64,000 nt of DNA, taken from contig FWCC01000179.1 in the NCBI GenBank assembly GCA_900169235.1, forward strand, positions 429,649-493,648. The letters run 5' to 3'. The translations under genes and the position numbers were made by a program. Source of the DNA: Zarea fungicola. Its lineage: Eukaryota > Ascomycota > Sordariomycetes > Hypocreales > Cordycipitaceae. The notes under the pieces are model-generated. The model worked only from the letters and a program-made list of their open reading frames with translations, searched no databases and was not told where the DNA came from. Numbering within the stretch: position 1 is the first letter of the stretch; each line of letters opens with the position of its first letter. This document shows, piece by piece, positions 23,200 to 33,584 of this stretch.

Positions 23200-24457
23200 A
23201 TGACCAGGTTTTCCGACAGAATGGAGAGAATTAGGGAGGATCTCATACGCCGGGCACATACGGACAGGATCGATGCCATGGAACGTGGTGCTGTTGGCAA
23301 TGACGAAGCACCTCGGATCTCAGCATCAGATCGCGAAACTCAAGAGCGCAAAGATTACAATACACGCCTGGCAGCAATGTTCTCACGTCCGCTTGAGCTC
23401 TTTAGTCGCCGGCCTGCGACCACGGAAACAAATGTACGCCGTGTAGAGCCCCCAAAATCACCAGAAGGCCAAGACCGCGCGACGCAGAACACAGTAAATG
23501 GCACGACGACGACATCGTTTGCAATGGGCAATGTAGAATCAGTACCAGAACCTGTGCCGGCAGTTGTACCCAGTGCTTTTGCTTCAGGACCTGCCGCTCA
23601 CGAGCAGGATAGCCACAGGTCAAGGCCAAGAGGCAACAACACAGCTCGAACGGACGTAAACAAGCGATTTTTATTTTGCTTCCCATGGATCGCATCAGGC
23701 AGGGTGCGGGTAGTAGCACTCCATTGCTTTACCTCGGGTGTATTTACCCTCTTGCTGGTGGCAGTGTGTAAGTGACCCGGCTCGCCGCCGTGTCAGGACC
23801 TTTTGAAGCTTGGCTAACATAAAATGTCTAGATTTAGGATTAACACTGACTCAACACGTCACAACCAACGAACTCACCATTCTTTTGCTGCTCATAATTC
23901 TTCTTTCGACGATGCTCTTCTGCTACAATATTGTCCGGCTATGCCTGACCGTGGTACGTGGAGATAAGGGCTCTTCGCGCAGCCAGTCTCGCAGACGACA
24001 CGCCGCCTTGAATCCGACTGAAATGCTCAAGACTGGATACGCAATGCCGCGACGGCCGATCCGGGTGGTACTGGCACAAGACGAAGACGCGGTTGGCAGA
24101 GATGCCGAGAGAAACAAGGTCACACCACCGGCATATGGACTTTGGCGTGAGAGTGTGGTACGTACAACTTACTCTTGACTATTCATTTTCTTTGTATAAT
24201 GTGAGAAATTTCCCTTTTCTAATGACTTGCAGCGATTGGACCCGAACCAACTACACTGGCAGCGAAACATGGCCGCACGAGTACACCAGACTGTACCAGA
24301 AGAGACGTCATACCACGAGGGCAGGAACACAGGCAGACGGCCACCTTCATATTCATCAGAAGATGGTGTATCATATGTTCTTGACGTAATGAATACGTCA
24401 GGAACAAGAACGACGGTATCGAGAACAGAGCCGGGTGAATATGAAAGAGCAAGGTAG
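23200..24457 (+). CDS. Putative two-TM protein, unknown function
   Basis: Not recognised. Exons are 23200..23767, 23832..24157 and 24233..24457, giving 372 aa; the introns have GTAAGT/TCTAG and GTACGT/TGCAG borders and keep one frame. The N-terminal ~165 residues are polar and charged (DRMERIREDLIRRAHTDRID). Two membrane helices follow, VVALHCFTSGVFTLLLVAV and LTILLLLIILLSTMLFCYNI, separated by a short loop (LGLTLTQHVTTNE). The last ~150 residues are again polar, with RSQSRRRH and PTEMLKTGYAMPRRPIRVVL. The topology predicts both ends on the same side (cytosolic, given the basic residues). A fungus-specific membrane adaptor is possible; I cannot assign a role. Confidence 0.7.
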
Positions 24458-25515
24458 GGAGCAGGCAAGTGGCGCAGGCAAAGATAGCATGTGTACGGTA
24501 TTGGCTTACTGGGGAACTGTGTGGGATGGCGTGATTTTTACCATGGGTGCATCAGTCTATCCAGGATGTATATTGTAATTTTTTTTATCATTTATCAAGA
24601 GCAGATTCCGTTGATGCAATATCTCATATGGGCGCATCGCCGTGCCATTTAATATGCCCCTGCACAGCCAGTGAGTAGCCACCCGTCCACATACCTGTTT
24701 TATGAATATACCCTCTATTAGAACCGTCATCCTATGTCAGGATAACAGCAATTTAGAGTAAAGCCTTCTCTCAGGGACTCTCAAAGGCACAGTCAGGCAC
24801 TGCTTTGTTAACCATTGGTCCATCAAGCCTTCCATCAAGGAGGCCAGAGAGAGGGCCATCGAGTCATTGAGTTGTCTACTCCTCACTGCGCATAATAGCA
24901 GTAAGAACGGCAGTATCTGCTACTATATTTGCTGTCCATACAGGTAAGAGCAGAGGCTTGTCAATATTGGCGAGCACCTAGCTTGGCCTAGCTTAAAGAG
25001 GGTCATATCCAGCAATAGGAAAATCACAAGCAACAGGTAAATTACCAGCAATAGGCAAATCACTAGATGTAAGAAAATTACTAGCAATAGGTATAGATAC
25101 ATGTCCGACCAATTGGTTCAGTGTGCTGTGCTGTTGATTGCCTTGGTAGGTACCTGTACTTGCATTCTGTTAATGGGAAGAAATAGTTGAAATTGGGGCC
25201 TTTTAACTCTCGATTGTAGGGAAGCTAGCAAATTATAATATTTCATATTATTTATACACTTCAAATGGTAACGCAGTCGTTGTCCCGATGCTGGATGGCT
25301 CGTCACTAATAAGCTGTCCTGGTTACATAAGCATCATGCACACAGCTCTCAACAGCAAGCTAACTTCAATTAGTGAAGGTGCTTGTAAACCAGCTATTGT
25401 GACAGGACCATCCACAACCAAACAAACACTGCGACACAGACGACAAATATCCAACAGCTCTCCAAAATTGAAATCGATACGCACAAACATACAGACCACT
25501 TAGCTTCGCCACGGC
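24458..25515. other. Intergenic with 18-bp minisatellite
   Basis: No gene recognised in about 1 kb. The notable element is the repeat at 25018-25090. The leader of the next gene probably starts near 25440 (ACACAGACGACAAATATCC). Confidence 0.5.
25018..25090. repeat. 18-bp minisatellite, second locus
   Basis: Four 18-bp units: GAAAATCACAAGCAACAG, GTAAATTACCAGCAATAG, GCAAATCACTAGATGTAA and GAAAATTACTAGCAATAG. They share phase and consensus with the array at 18378-18448, 6.6 kb away, and are more degenerate and AT-shifted. Confidence 0.75.
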
Positions 25516-26512
25516 ATGAACGGCATGAACGGCGGCAACATGGGTGGTGGTATGCCCATGCCCACACCCGCCGGCCACCAAGCCGAACTCAATTACATAT
25601 ATGGCATGGTCGAGGAACTGAGCAAACAACTCGCCGACAACAGAAGAGTCACAGAAGATATTGTAAGCGGTCTGGGCCGCGTACGCAACCGTGCGCGGAC
25701 ACAGGGGCTCGGCAACGAGCAAGTCATAGAAGCGGCTGCCGACGAACTAAACGGTGAGCATCCACGGGCAACCCAGCAACCCGCAACAGCGATAGACCAA
25801 GAAGCCCTCTAACAATTATGAATCAGGCCAGGACCAAAATATCGATGCCCTTCTCTCCGTTCTCACTGAATCCCTCGAAAAGGCCAAGCACAGCCGCGAC
25901 GCAAATGCCACACTCCTCTCGCAGTACGCTAACGCGCTCGCGATGATGCTCAAGCAGTTCCACGACTACAAGGCCAAGCACGTTACCGACGTAGCTGCGT
26001 GGCACCGTTCATACCGCGCCCAGCTCGACGAGGCCCGACGCGAGAACTCGCGCCTGCGCGAGCAAATCTGGGAGATGCAGGCCCACGCCGCGACGGCCAA
26101 CGACAACCTCCGCGCCTTTCGCCGCACCTACGACGCCGACCGGGACCGCTGGGACCGGCGCGTCGAGGAGACGGCCCTGAAGCAGGAGGTGCGCTTCTGG
26201 AAGCGCCTCGCCATGCCGGCGCTCGAGGACGACGACCCGTACTGGAGCGCCGATGACGACATTATCGACGCGGCGGAGAAGGAGCGCCTCGCGCAGCTGG
26301 AACTGCGCTCGGCGCATGAGCAGCAGCTAGCGGGCGGCGGCAGCAGCCAGGAAGGGGACAGTGACGGCCAGGGCCACCTCCACATGCCCCCGGGCCATCT
26401 CCTGTCGTCGTCGATGGGCGGCATCGCGATGCAGCGCGACGACTCGGGACTGCCGCTCCCGCCACCGAGACCCCTGAGCGCCGCGTCCAGTACCGGATCG
26501 ACAGGGCCGTAG
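25516..26512 (+). CDS. Conserved coiled-coil protein, unknown function
   Basis: Exons are 25516..25753 and 25827..26512 (73-bp intron, GTGAGC…AATCAG), giving 307 aa. After a Met/Gly/Asn-rich head comes AELNYIYGMVEELSKQLADN, then RRVTEDIVSGLGRVRNRART: continuous amphipathic helix. Exon 2 extends the helix (LLSVLTESLEKAKHSRDANA, MMLKQFHDYKAKHVTDVAAW, HRSYRAQLDEARRENSRLRE, VRFWKRLAMPALEDDDPYWS). The C-terminal ~70 residues are Gly/Ser/Pro-rich. I believe this arrangement is conserved in Pezizomycotina but know no function. The last two thirds are unusually GC-rich compared with the flanks. A second in-frame Met lies three codons after the first. Confidence 0.8.
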
Positions 26513-27406
26513 GATGGCCTTGGATTGTACGAAGAGGCGTGCACGGCGCGAGGACAATGGTTCTTTGGGTTCGAGCGTGATGTCTAGGCTTATTTTTTTG
26601 CTTTTGGGACGGGGTGCTTTTCTCGGTAAAAATTGCATGTAGCGACATATCTGCTTTTCTGTACTTGTGTATATGGTCTCTGCCCTGTGGGCGTATTTCA
26701 AGGGTTCGTTAATGCCATCACGACATGAATTGAAGTAACGCAATGGAATGGCCTCAGAGCGCCAGTTGCATAAAATGATGACATGAGGTTTTAACACTTA
26801 TCGAATTGGTCTTGGTATTCTATCGGAATTAAAACGGGCAATGAACAGCTCAAAATGATATATCAGCTTCACAGCGATATATCAAAGTTAAGTTAATATG
26901 TTCAACTGCCATGTTAACTATTCTCAATTTTCTTCTGCCGTCACTTTGACGTCTCACCTTGAACTTCTCACTGCATATTTGTACAATATGAAGCGGTGAG
27001 AAAGTACTTCACATAGAGAGAGCAAAACATGGAACGAAAAGACTCATAGAAAGGCATACTGATTGAGGTTGCTGCGTGTATTGGCTACTAGTATTAAAAG
27101 GCATCCATGTCACGTTTTACGAGTTCGACGGCTGCAAACGCGTGTGCTGCAAACGCAAGCGCATATTTATTGCAAACGCGCACTCTTTCATTTGTGTGAA
27201 CTCATTTTCCTAGCACACTCTTCCGCCTTCCTCTCTCAACTTCCCTCCCAACTTCAACTTCCCTCTCAACTTCGTCTTCCTCTCTCAACTTCTTCTCCCA
27301 TCTTCGTTTCCAATCTTCGTTCTTCATCTCTCATCTCACTTCTTCCTCTCCCATCCTACTTCTTCCTCCTTCGTCCTCCTTTTCTACTCTATCTTGTTTT
27401 AAGAGG
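26513..27406. other. Intergenic, pyrimidine-rich leader of the next gene
   Basis: No gene seen. From about 27210 to 27405 the plus strand is almost pure pyrimidine, made of TCTCAACTTC/CCCTC repeats (CTCTCAACTTCCCTCCCAAC…). Such CT tracts usually mark the transcription start or leader of fungal genes. Around 27130-27185 GCAAACGC occurs four times. Confidence 0.55.
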
Positions 27407-28717
27407 ATGTCTACGGCTTCATCATCTTCCGACGAGCTTGGCGCCGCTGCCTCAACTGCTATCAATGAGATTGAGAAACACCTATATCCGCTGTGGACAG
27501 ACGAAGACAAGGCGCACTATGAAAGTGATATCAAAAGTCAAGTCAGATTCACCAAGTCAACCGTCAGTTTCTCTCAGCACCATCTTTACAGAGCATGCAG
27601 CAGACGCACCACAGTTGCGCGAGTATCAGTCATACAGGTCATTTGGGGACGGAGTCCCCTAGAGAGGCATACTTGGTTCAAGACCTTTCTCGAGGCGAAC
27701 CCATCTTTTGAGAAATTTCCACAGGGGCCCCTGGTATCTCTTCCGCGCCCTCCTAGATCTCCCGCGAAGCGCAAAGCTGCAGAGCCCTTGACTGAGCCGC
27801 AGCCGCCACCGGCACCAGCGCTGCCGTTTCCGCTTGCTGTCTCCGCGGAGACGGCAACGGATTCTAATGCTGCCCTTCAAGAGAACCAGCAGGTAGAGGA
27901 CGTCCAGAGCATCAAGGAAATGTGCAAAACAAAGATGATGGCGTTACAGAAGTCGCTCGAGACAAAGTTCCGCCAGGAACGCTTGGATTTCGAAACCGGG
28001 TACGAGATGCACTTTGCAATGGAAAAGGCCAAGTTGGAAAAACAAGCCGAAGAAAACAACAGGGTCGCGCTTGAAAATCTTCAAAAAGAACATGAGAAGA
28101 AATGCGCAGCCTATTGCGCCAAGAAGGACCGCGAATGCGAGGCTATTTGCGCGGAAGAAAGGGCCAAGCGCGAGGAAATCAAGGTAATTGCAGAGGCGCA
28201 GTTCACGGAACTCGTCCGTCTAAAGGACGTTGAGAATGAGGAGCGTCGCAGCGCGGACCTGGCGAGATTCCAGGAAACCTGCCGGGCCAAGGACGACGAG
28301 CACGCAGGACTGTTCCAGCAAAAAGATCGGGAGCACCAGCAGACATGTGAAGCCATCGAAGCGAAGTGCACTGAGCTTCAGGCCAAATGCGATGTACTTC
28401 AGGCAAATATCGCTGCTGGGTATCAGGAATTCCCTGGAAGAGGCAAATCTGAGAACAGAGGAAGTACTCCCGACCCCCTCCACAACTGCGCTGCATTTTG
28501 CGCCAAGAAGGACAGGGAGTGCAAGGCGTATTGTGATCGAAAGAAGCGCGACTTCAAGGAGCGTCTCGAGAGACTGGAGCGCACATTTCAAGACTATACC
28601 AGCAAGAAGGAGCGTGAATTCGAAGAGCTGTGCGAGAGGAAGAGAGCCGAGTATGAGGAGCTCCGAGAGACGAAGGATCGCGAAATGGAAGAAATCCGTC
28701 GCGGCTGTTCTATTTAA
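27407..28717 (+). CDS. Charged coiled-coil protein with Cys-rich repeats; probable local frameshifts
   Basis: Not recognised. One open frame of 436 aa. The N-terminus has INEIEKHLYPLWTDEDKAHY and later ERHTWFKTFLEANPSFEKFP, separated by a stretch (27537-27656) that reads poorly in this frame but very naturally in another (STIFTEHAADAPQLREYQSY). The switches fall at AAAA (27533-27536) and CCCC (27656-27659), suggesting two compensating 1-nt indels. The rest is a long Glu/Lys/Arg coiled coil with recurring Cys pairs: CAAYCAKKDRECEAICAEER, then CAAFCAKKDRECKAYCDRKK and FEELCERKRAEYEELRETKD. No Zn-finger spacing fits. It could be a scaffold or a lineage-specific expansion family. The minisatellite with Ns begins about 50 bases downstream. 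Confidence 0.6.
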   Translation: MSTASSSSDELGAAASTAINEIEKHLYPLWTDEDKAHYESDIKSQVRFTKSTVSFSQHHLYRACSRRTTVARVSVIQVIWGRSPLERHTWFKTFLEANPSFEKFPQGPLVSLPRPPRSPAKRKAAEPLTEPQPPPAPALPFPLAVSAETATDSNAALQENQQVEDVQSIKEMCKTKMMALQKSLETKFRQERLDFETGYEMHFAMEKAKLEKQAEENNRVALENLQKEHEKKCAAYCAKKDRECEAICAEERAKREEIKVIAEAQFTELVRLKDVENEERRSADLARFQETCRAKDDEHAGLFQQKDREHQQTCEAIEAKCTELQAKCDVLQANIAAGYQEFPGRGKSENRGSTPDPLHNCAAFCAKKDRECKAYCDRKKRDFKERLERLERTFQDYTSKKEREFEELCERKRAEYEELRETKDREMEEIRRGCSI

Positions 28718-30370
28718 AGGACGAGCGGGTTTTGCTGATAGTTGCCTGGCTTTCGCACAATATCAACAGGAGTCAACAGGAGTCAGCAGGAGTCAACAGG
28801 AGTCAACAGGAGTCAACAGGANNNNNNNNNNNNNNNNNNNNNNNNNNNNNNNNNNNNNNNNNNNNNNNNNNNNNNNNNNNNNNNNNNNNNNTCAACAGGA
28901 GTCAACAGGAGTCAACAGGACTAACAGGACTAACAGGATGTCAACACGATATCAACACGATATCAACACGATATAAATGACGACACTGCGTTATGGGGCT
29001 CTTTCATTTTGAAAGCTGGGAATCAAAATTCCTGACAGATATAAGTTTAATGGCTAATGAAACTTATGTTATAACTAGCTTAAAAATAATTACTTTTATA
29101 TTCGTTTTCTCATCAACATTCACATCCATCTTCGCACTCATGAAATCAAGCATTGTAGTGGCAAACATTTCAATTTCACTTCTTCTTCCTCTTCGTATTG
29201 CTAATTCAAAAGGCACACACTCCCAAAATGACGCTTTCAGCGTTTGCTTCTCTTCCCACCACAACTACTAGTTTCTCTTCCTCAGCAGTATATAAAGATC
29301 ATTGCCTTGTTCTTTTTTGTCAAAAAAAGGTGTCCTTCTTCATTCATTTTCCTTTGCACTCAACCACCAACCACGCGGTTCTTAGCAATCTTTTCCCTGT
29401 CCACTTTGCTGTTTCCAATTTCGACGGCTGCGCGCACATGTATACGGGGCAATACCAATCAAAACGCTCCAGCCAGAGACAGAAAATCACACGTCGGTTT
29501 CCTTGCTCAACACAACTTGGCACACACAGCCTTTCGCGGGGGTATATCCATCGCTGGTGTCTTAAATACTTGGTCGTTAAGAAGAGCCACATGAGAGACC
29601 AATCAGCCGTTCCGTTCGACGCGCATCATGTATCTCTCAAGGGTGTCCTGATCCAAAAGTCATTCGGATGAAAAGGGATTTGGTCATATGCAGAGAACGC
29701 CATTAAACAGTCGCCGAGTATAAAGAGCCCGACGCTGCTCAAATACCAGGGCACTCTCTTGCTGAGAGAAAAAAAAAGGCATAAAAAATAAAAGTGGTCG
29801 TTTGACCAGGCACACTCCCCATTCTCGTGTTCCTTTGTCGTCGTTTCGTAAATGAGTCGTTTCTTGGGGGAGGGCCTTGGTGCTAATAAGGGAGGTGTAA
29901 TAAAAAATTTGTTATGCCGCGCAAGAGTCGCCTGGATAAGATGGAAACTGGCGGGCATGAAGAGAAAAGAGGTGTAAAAAATGAACCCAGACGAGCCAGA
30001 GACGCCATGCAGAGCCGGGTCTGAGTAGGGCAGACCATTCTTCGGCAAGTGCAAGTTCCCAACAAAGAAAAGAGAGAATAGTAAAAAAAGGAATAGTCAA
30101 AGAAAGACTTGTCATTGGACGTGTCAATGCGTCAACTTATCCATGGTTAGGATAAAGGCGAACTTGCAGAGAGCAACAAAAAAACAAAAAAAAACACACA
30201 CAAAAAAAAGTTAGGTTCGCAATTCGAGCAGCCGGCTCATGTCAAGCATGGAGACTGGTGAATGTGGACCTAGACATCGCCTACTACGCACGCCATCGTC
30301 TTCTACCACGGCTAACCGAGCTGCGGGAACGAGGTGAGGGGCTGCGAGAGGCGGGGATGCCGGTAGACGT
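28718..30370. other. Intergenic: minisatellite/gap, then 3' side of GIS2
   Basis: After the repeat at 28763-28975 no convincing gene is present. Two short frames (28993-29271 and 29244-29594) have hydrophobic stretches but no family features. Bases 29640-30370 are likely the 3' UTR and flank of the minus-strand zinc-knuckle gene. Confidence 0.45.
28763..28975. repeat. 10-bp minisatellite (GAGTCAACAG) with 70-base assembly gap
   Basis: GAGTCAACAG units repeat head to tail from about 28769, interrupted by Ns at 28822-28891, and resume to about 28919. The array then degenerates into CTAACAGGA and ends in three 12-bp ATCAACACGAT-type units. The gap sits wholly inside the array, so the true copy number is unknown. 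Confidence 0.9.
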
Positions 30371-31120
30371 CTAAGCCACGGGAGGGATGGGAGCGACGGG
30401 AGCAGCGGCGACGTTGGTCAAGTCAACCTCGTTGTTGATCTCGGGGGCGACGGCAGCCTTCTGGGGGCAGTCGCGGGAGATGTGGCCGGCCTCGCCGCAC
30501 TGGTAGCAGGTCTTTCCGGCCGTGTTGAGGGGACCGCCGTTGGGGGCGGTGCAGTCGCGAGAGATGTGACCGAGCTTGCCGCAGGCGTAGCACTTCATGG
30601 CCTGAGCCTGGCAATCACGGGCGAAGTGGTTGGGGCCACCGCACTTGTAGCAGGTAGCAGGGCGAGGGCCACCAGCGAAGCCGCCGCGGGAGAAGCCGCC
30701 AGCGTAGCCGCCACGGCCCATGGGAGCACCACGACCCATGGCAGCGGGACCGACGGGGTTGGGGCAGGCACGCTGAGGGACGAGTTAGCGAGTCAGGCAA
30801 AGAGAGAATGAGTTTGCAGGTTTGCAGGCATTTGGGGAGAGGGAACATACGGCAAGGTGGCCGGGCTGACCGCAGTTGTAGCAGCGACCGCTGGTGGCGT
30901 TGCCAGTCAGACGCAGGGTAGGGCAGTCGGCCTGGACATGGCCGAGTCCCTGGCAGTGGTAGCACTGCTTGGCCTCGGTGGTGCGAGGAAGAGGGCAGCC
31001 GTTGGACTCGTGGCCAGGCTGCTTGCAGTTGTAGCAGAGACGCTCAGAGGAGGAGCAAACCTCGGCATAGTGGCCGACGTTGCCACACTTGTAGCAAGCA
31101 CGACGGGAGAGGGAAGACAT
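30371..31120 (-). CDS. gis2: CCHC zinc-knuckle nucleic-acid-binding protein (GIS2/Byr3/CNBP type)
   Basis: Cytoplasmic single-strand RNA/DNA-binding protein linked to mRNA translation and stress granules in yeast and animals. Coding exons are 31120..30851 and 30772..30371 (78-bp intron), giving 223 aa. Seven CCHC knuckles of the form CX2CX4HX4C: CYKCGNVGHYAEVC, CYNCKQPGHESNGC, CYHCQGLGHVQADC and CYNCGQPGHLARAC in exon 1 up to the splice, then CYKCGGPNHFARDC, CYACGKLGHISRDC and CYQCGEAGHISRDC. An RGG-like linker (MGRGGYAGGFSRGGFAGG) separates knuckles 4 and 5, as in the family. The 5' UTR probably contains a long intron (see separate entry). Confidence 0.95.
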
Positions 31121-31138
31121 GATGATGATGTTGTTGGA

Positions 31139-32041
31139 CTGTGGGACGCTGTTAGTATGAGCAAGATAAAGGACTGATATTTTGAAGCAATTATGCTGAT
31201 GCTGTGCTGCTGTGCGTCTGTTGATGGCGAGTTCGAGGTTGTGCCATTGGTTTGCGTAAGGAGTGGGTGGTGTAGTTCATCACATGTTGTGTCGCGACAA
31301 TCAAGATCGAACGAGTTGCGCCGCATTGAGGGGTAAGCCAAGCCAGTGCGAGGTCGCGTATGGGTGCTAGAGGGCCCTTTGGCGAGAGCATTGCCTGGCT
31401 AGCAGCATTGCGTACATATTCGTTGGCAGAGGCAATTGCACACCAGGCACGCAGCAAGTTGTGTCTTATAGAGGGAGAAGCAGATGGTGGTGGCCGAGGT
31501 TAAGACAGTTTGATTGCGGCGGGGGTGCGGATTGTCGCAAAAAGGAACAAGAGCGGCTGTATTGCCATAGGCGCACGACAAAATAAATGCAGAACAAGGC
31601 TGCGCTTTGCGTTGATGGTGTTGCCACTATTGGACTTGGGCGGTAGACAGATATGCAGTCGAGAATCGATCGGGGTGGCACAAAAAAAATTCCAGTTTCG
31701 AATTTGTGTGTGGCGGAAACAAAGGACGGGACAGGCGACAGTGTGCGCACAGCGGGGAAGGAGGGGAGGAGGATCGCGCTCTGTGCTGGGTTGCGCGATT
31801 TGAGACGAGACGTTTGTTGAAATCGGCTCGTCGCCGTTTGTTCCGAATTATTCTGTCGTGCGAAGCGTGCAGCAAGCAGTCGAGGGCGAGGACAGCAGCA
31901 GGATGCGTGGATTGTCGAGTACTGGAGACGGGCTGCAGCGTTGTGGTGCAGCGCGCACGCGGCGCAAGTGGCGACAACGAGGCACGCACAACAGAGCAGA
32001 GCGCACAGCAAACATGTCGCAATAATGAAATAAAAACGTAC
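31139..32041 (-). other. Probable 5'-UTR intron of the GIS2 gene (~0.9 kb)
   Basis: Reading the minus strand, a donor AAAG|GTACGT lies at 32042/32041. A CTAAC branch site followed by CCCACAG lies at 31139, just 18 bases before the ATG. A ~900-bp leader intron is far longer than any other intron here, but its borders are canonical. Frames seen across this interval show no protein family features. It explains most of the otherwise empty upstream DNA. Confidence 0.55.
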
Positions 32042-33584
32042 CTTTAAAAAAAGAAGAGTATTGGAGAGAGAGGAAATGTAAAATGTAGAAAATACCGACA
32101 AGGAGCAAAAAACCCAACTGTGACAATCAACTGCCCACCAACAATCGGATAGGAACTGGAGTAAGAAATTGGATTCAAAGAGGGAAGGGAAAAAGGGAAG
32201 AAGGCGAAGGAAAGGCAAGGGATATTCTTTTAGGCTAGAAAATACTCCACGGCGGCACGCACACACACAGCGGACAGCACGGATGGCAGCACCAAACAAA
32301 GACGACCAGACAGGGAGGAGCAGGGACCGAGCTAAACTAAAATAAATTGCCCTTGGGAGCCAGGGAGGAGGCGTTCGCATGCGCCATGCCCTGCACCTGG
32401 CCCTGCACCAGGCCCTACTGGGGAAAAATTTTACTTGTGGAGTTTTACGACCAGGCTGGTGCTAGCGAAACAATAGGTTGGTACTCGGGGGAAAAAGGGA
32501 CCAAAATCAGCGCTCTGTTTTAATTAATCCCTTTAGCTATTATTATTATTATTATTATTAACTTACATACTACTCTGTGCATCAACTAGTCAACTAGCTA
32601 TTCTATTATTGAGCTGCTTCACAGAAGTCGTTGTTGCAAGGGAAGCCTTCTACAAAGTAGTTACTCCACTGGGTCACTCAGAGGCAGGTACAGACAGGCC
32701 CAAGCACCTGCCTTTTCAGCCAAACTGCTACTGCTGGCATGTTACTTCGGTTTAACTATATAAGTTGACTAGCTAACCTATTAAGTTGGTTAACGGTGGC
32801 GAAGAAAGGAATGCCCTTGGAAGCCAGACGGACTAATCCTTACTCTATATACAAAGACCACACGAGACGAACAATGCCATCTCTCCTGTACCTTGCCTTA
32901 ACTTTCTATAGTCAACCAAGTTTCCTGTCAATGCAAAAACTGCCCAATAAAATTACCAGCAGAAGTGGTTAGTTTCTACCCCGCTAATCTGTAGCCCAGT
33001 GTTGCCCCGTCTTCAGTGGCTTCACCCGATACGAAGGGACTGGCGTGTATCAAAGGTCGAACCTGTGCCAGTCTCCCTGCTCCTATTGGCACATTTTACC
33101 ACCTCAAAGTTGTCCAGTATTACCCACACGGCGACCCCGACCACCACGATGCAAGTGGCTTGCGAGAAATGGCAAATTTGGCATCCCTCACAATCGGCAA
33201 ACATCAGCAAGTGTATTCCGTACCGAGTACTGGCTGGTGACTACTGCTCTTACAATCGTTGCTTCTGCCGCCTTGACTTACTTTTCAATATTTCCAACTA
33301 ATTTCCTTGACCTTTTTAAGTTCTTTAATTCTTTTAATTCTTTTAATTCGAGCCCCAACTATAGTAGACACCAGCATGCCAATACACAAGCAGCGACGGC
33401 AGACATAAATTTGTAGGGAAGAGGAATAGCTATAATGCGAATTGGTTTTATTTCTGGTTCATGTGCCTGGCAGCTAGCACATCGCAACACATCCGACTCA
33501 TTAGAAGAAGCCAGTCACGTCGAGTATTCAAGTTTAGCTCTCTACACTGTATACCTGTGACTGCAATACTCGTTTTATATCCCC
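32042..33584. other. Intergenic, GIS2 promoter and 3' flank of F-box gene
   Basis: No gene recognised. A (ATT)n microsatellite lies at about 32537-32561. TTCTTTTAATTC repeats occur near 33320-33350. A 74-codon frame at 33016-33240 (GTFYHLKVVQYYPHGDPDHH) looks mildly protein-like but has no exon context I can support. Confidence 0.45.

Noticed and set aside
31466..32380. 304-codon minus-strand frame upstream of GIS2
   Set aside because: Low-complexity Ser/Leu/Cys translation with no family features; most of it falls in the probable 5'-UTR intron and leader.
33016..33240. 74-codon frame with HLKVVQYYPHGDPDHHD
   Set aside because: Mildly protein-like but no exon partner, no family I recognise, and the flanks are non-coding.
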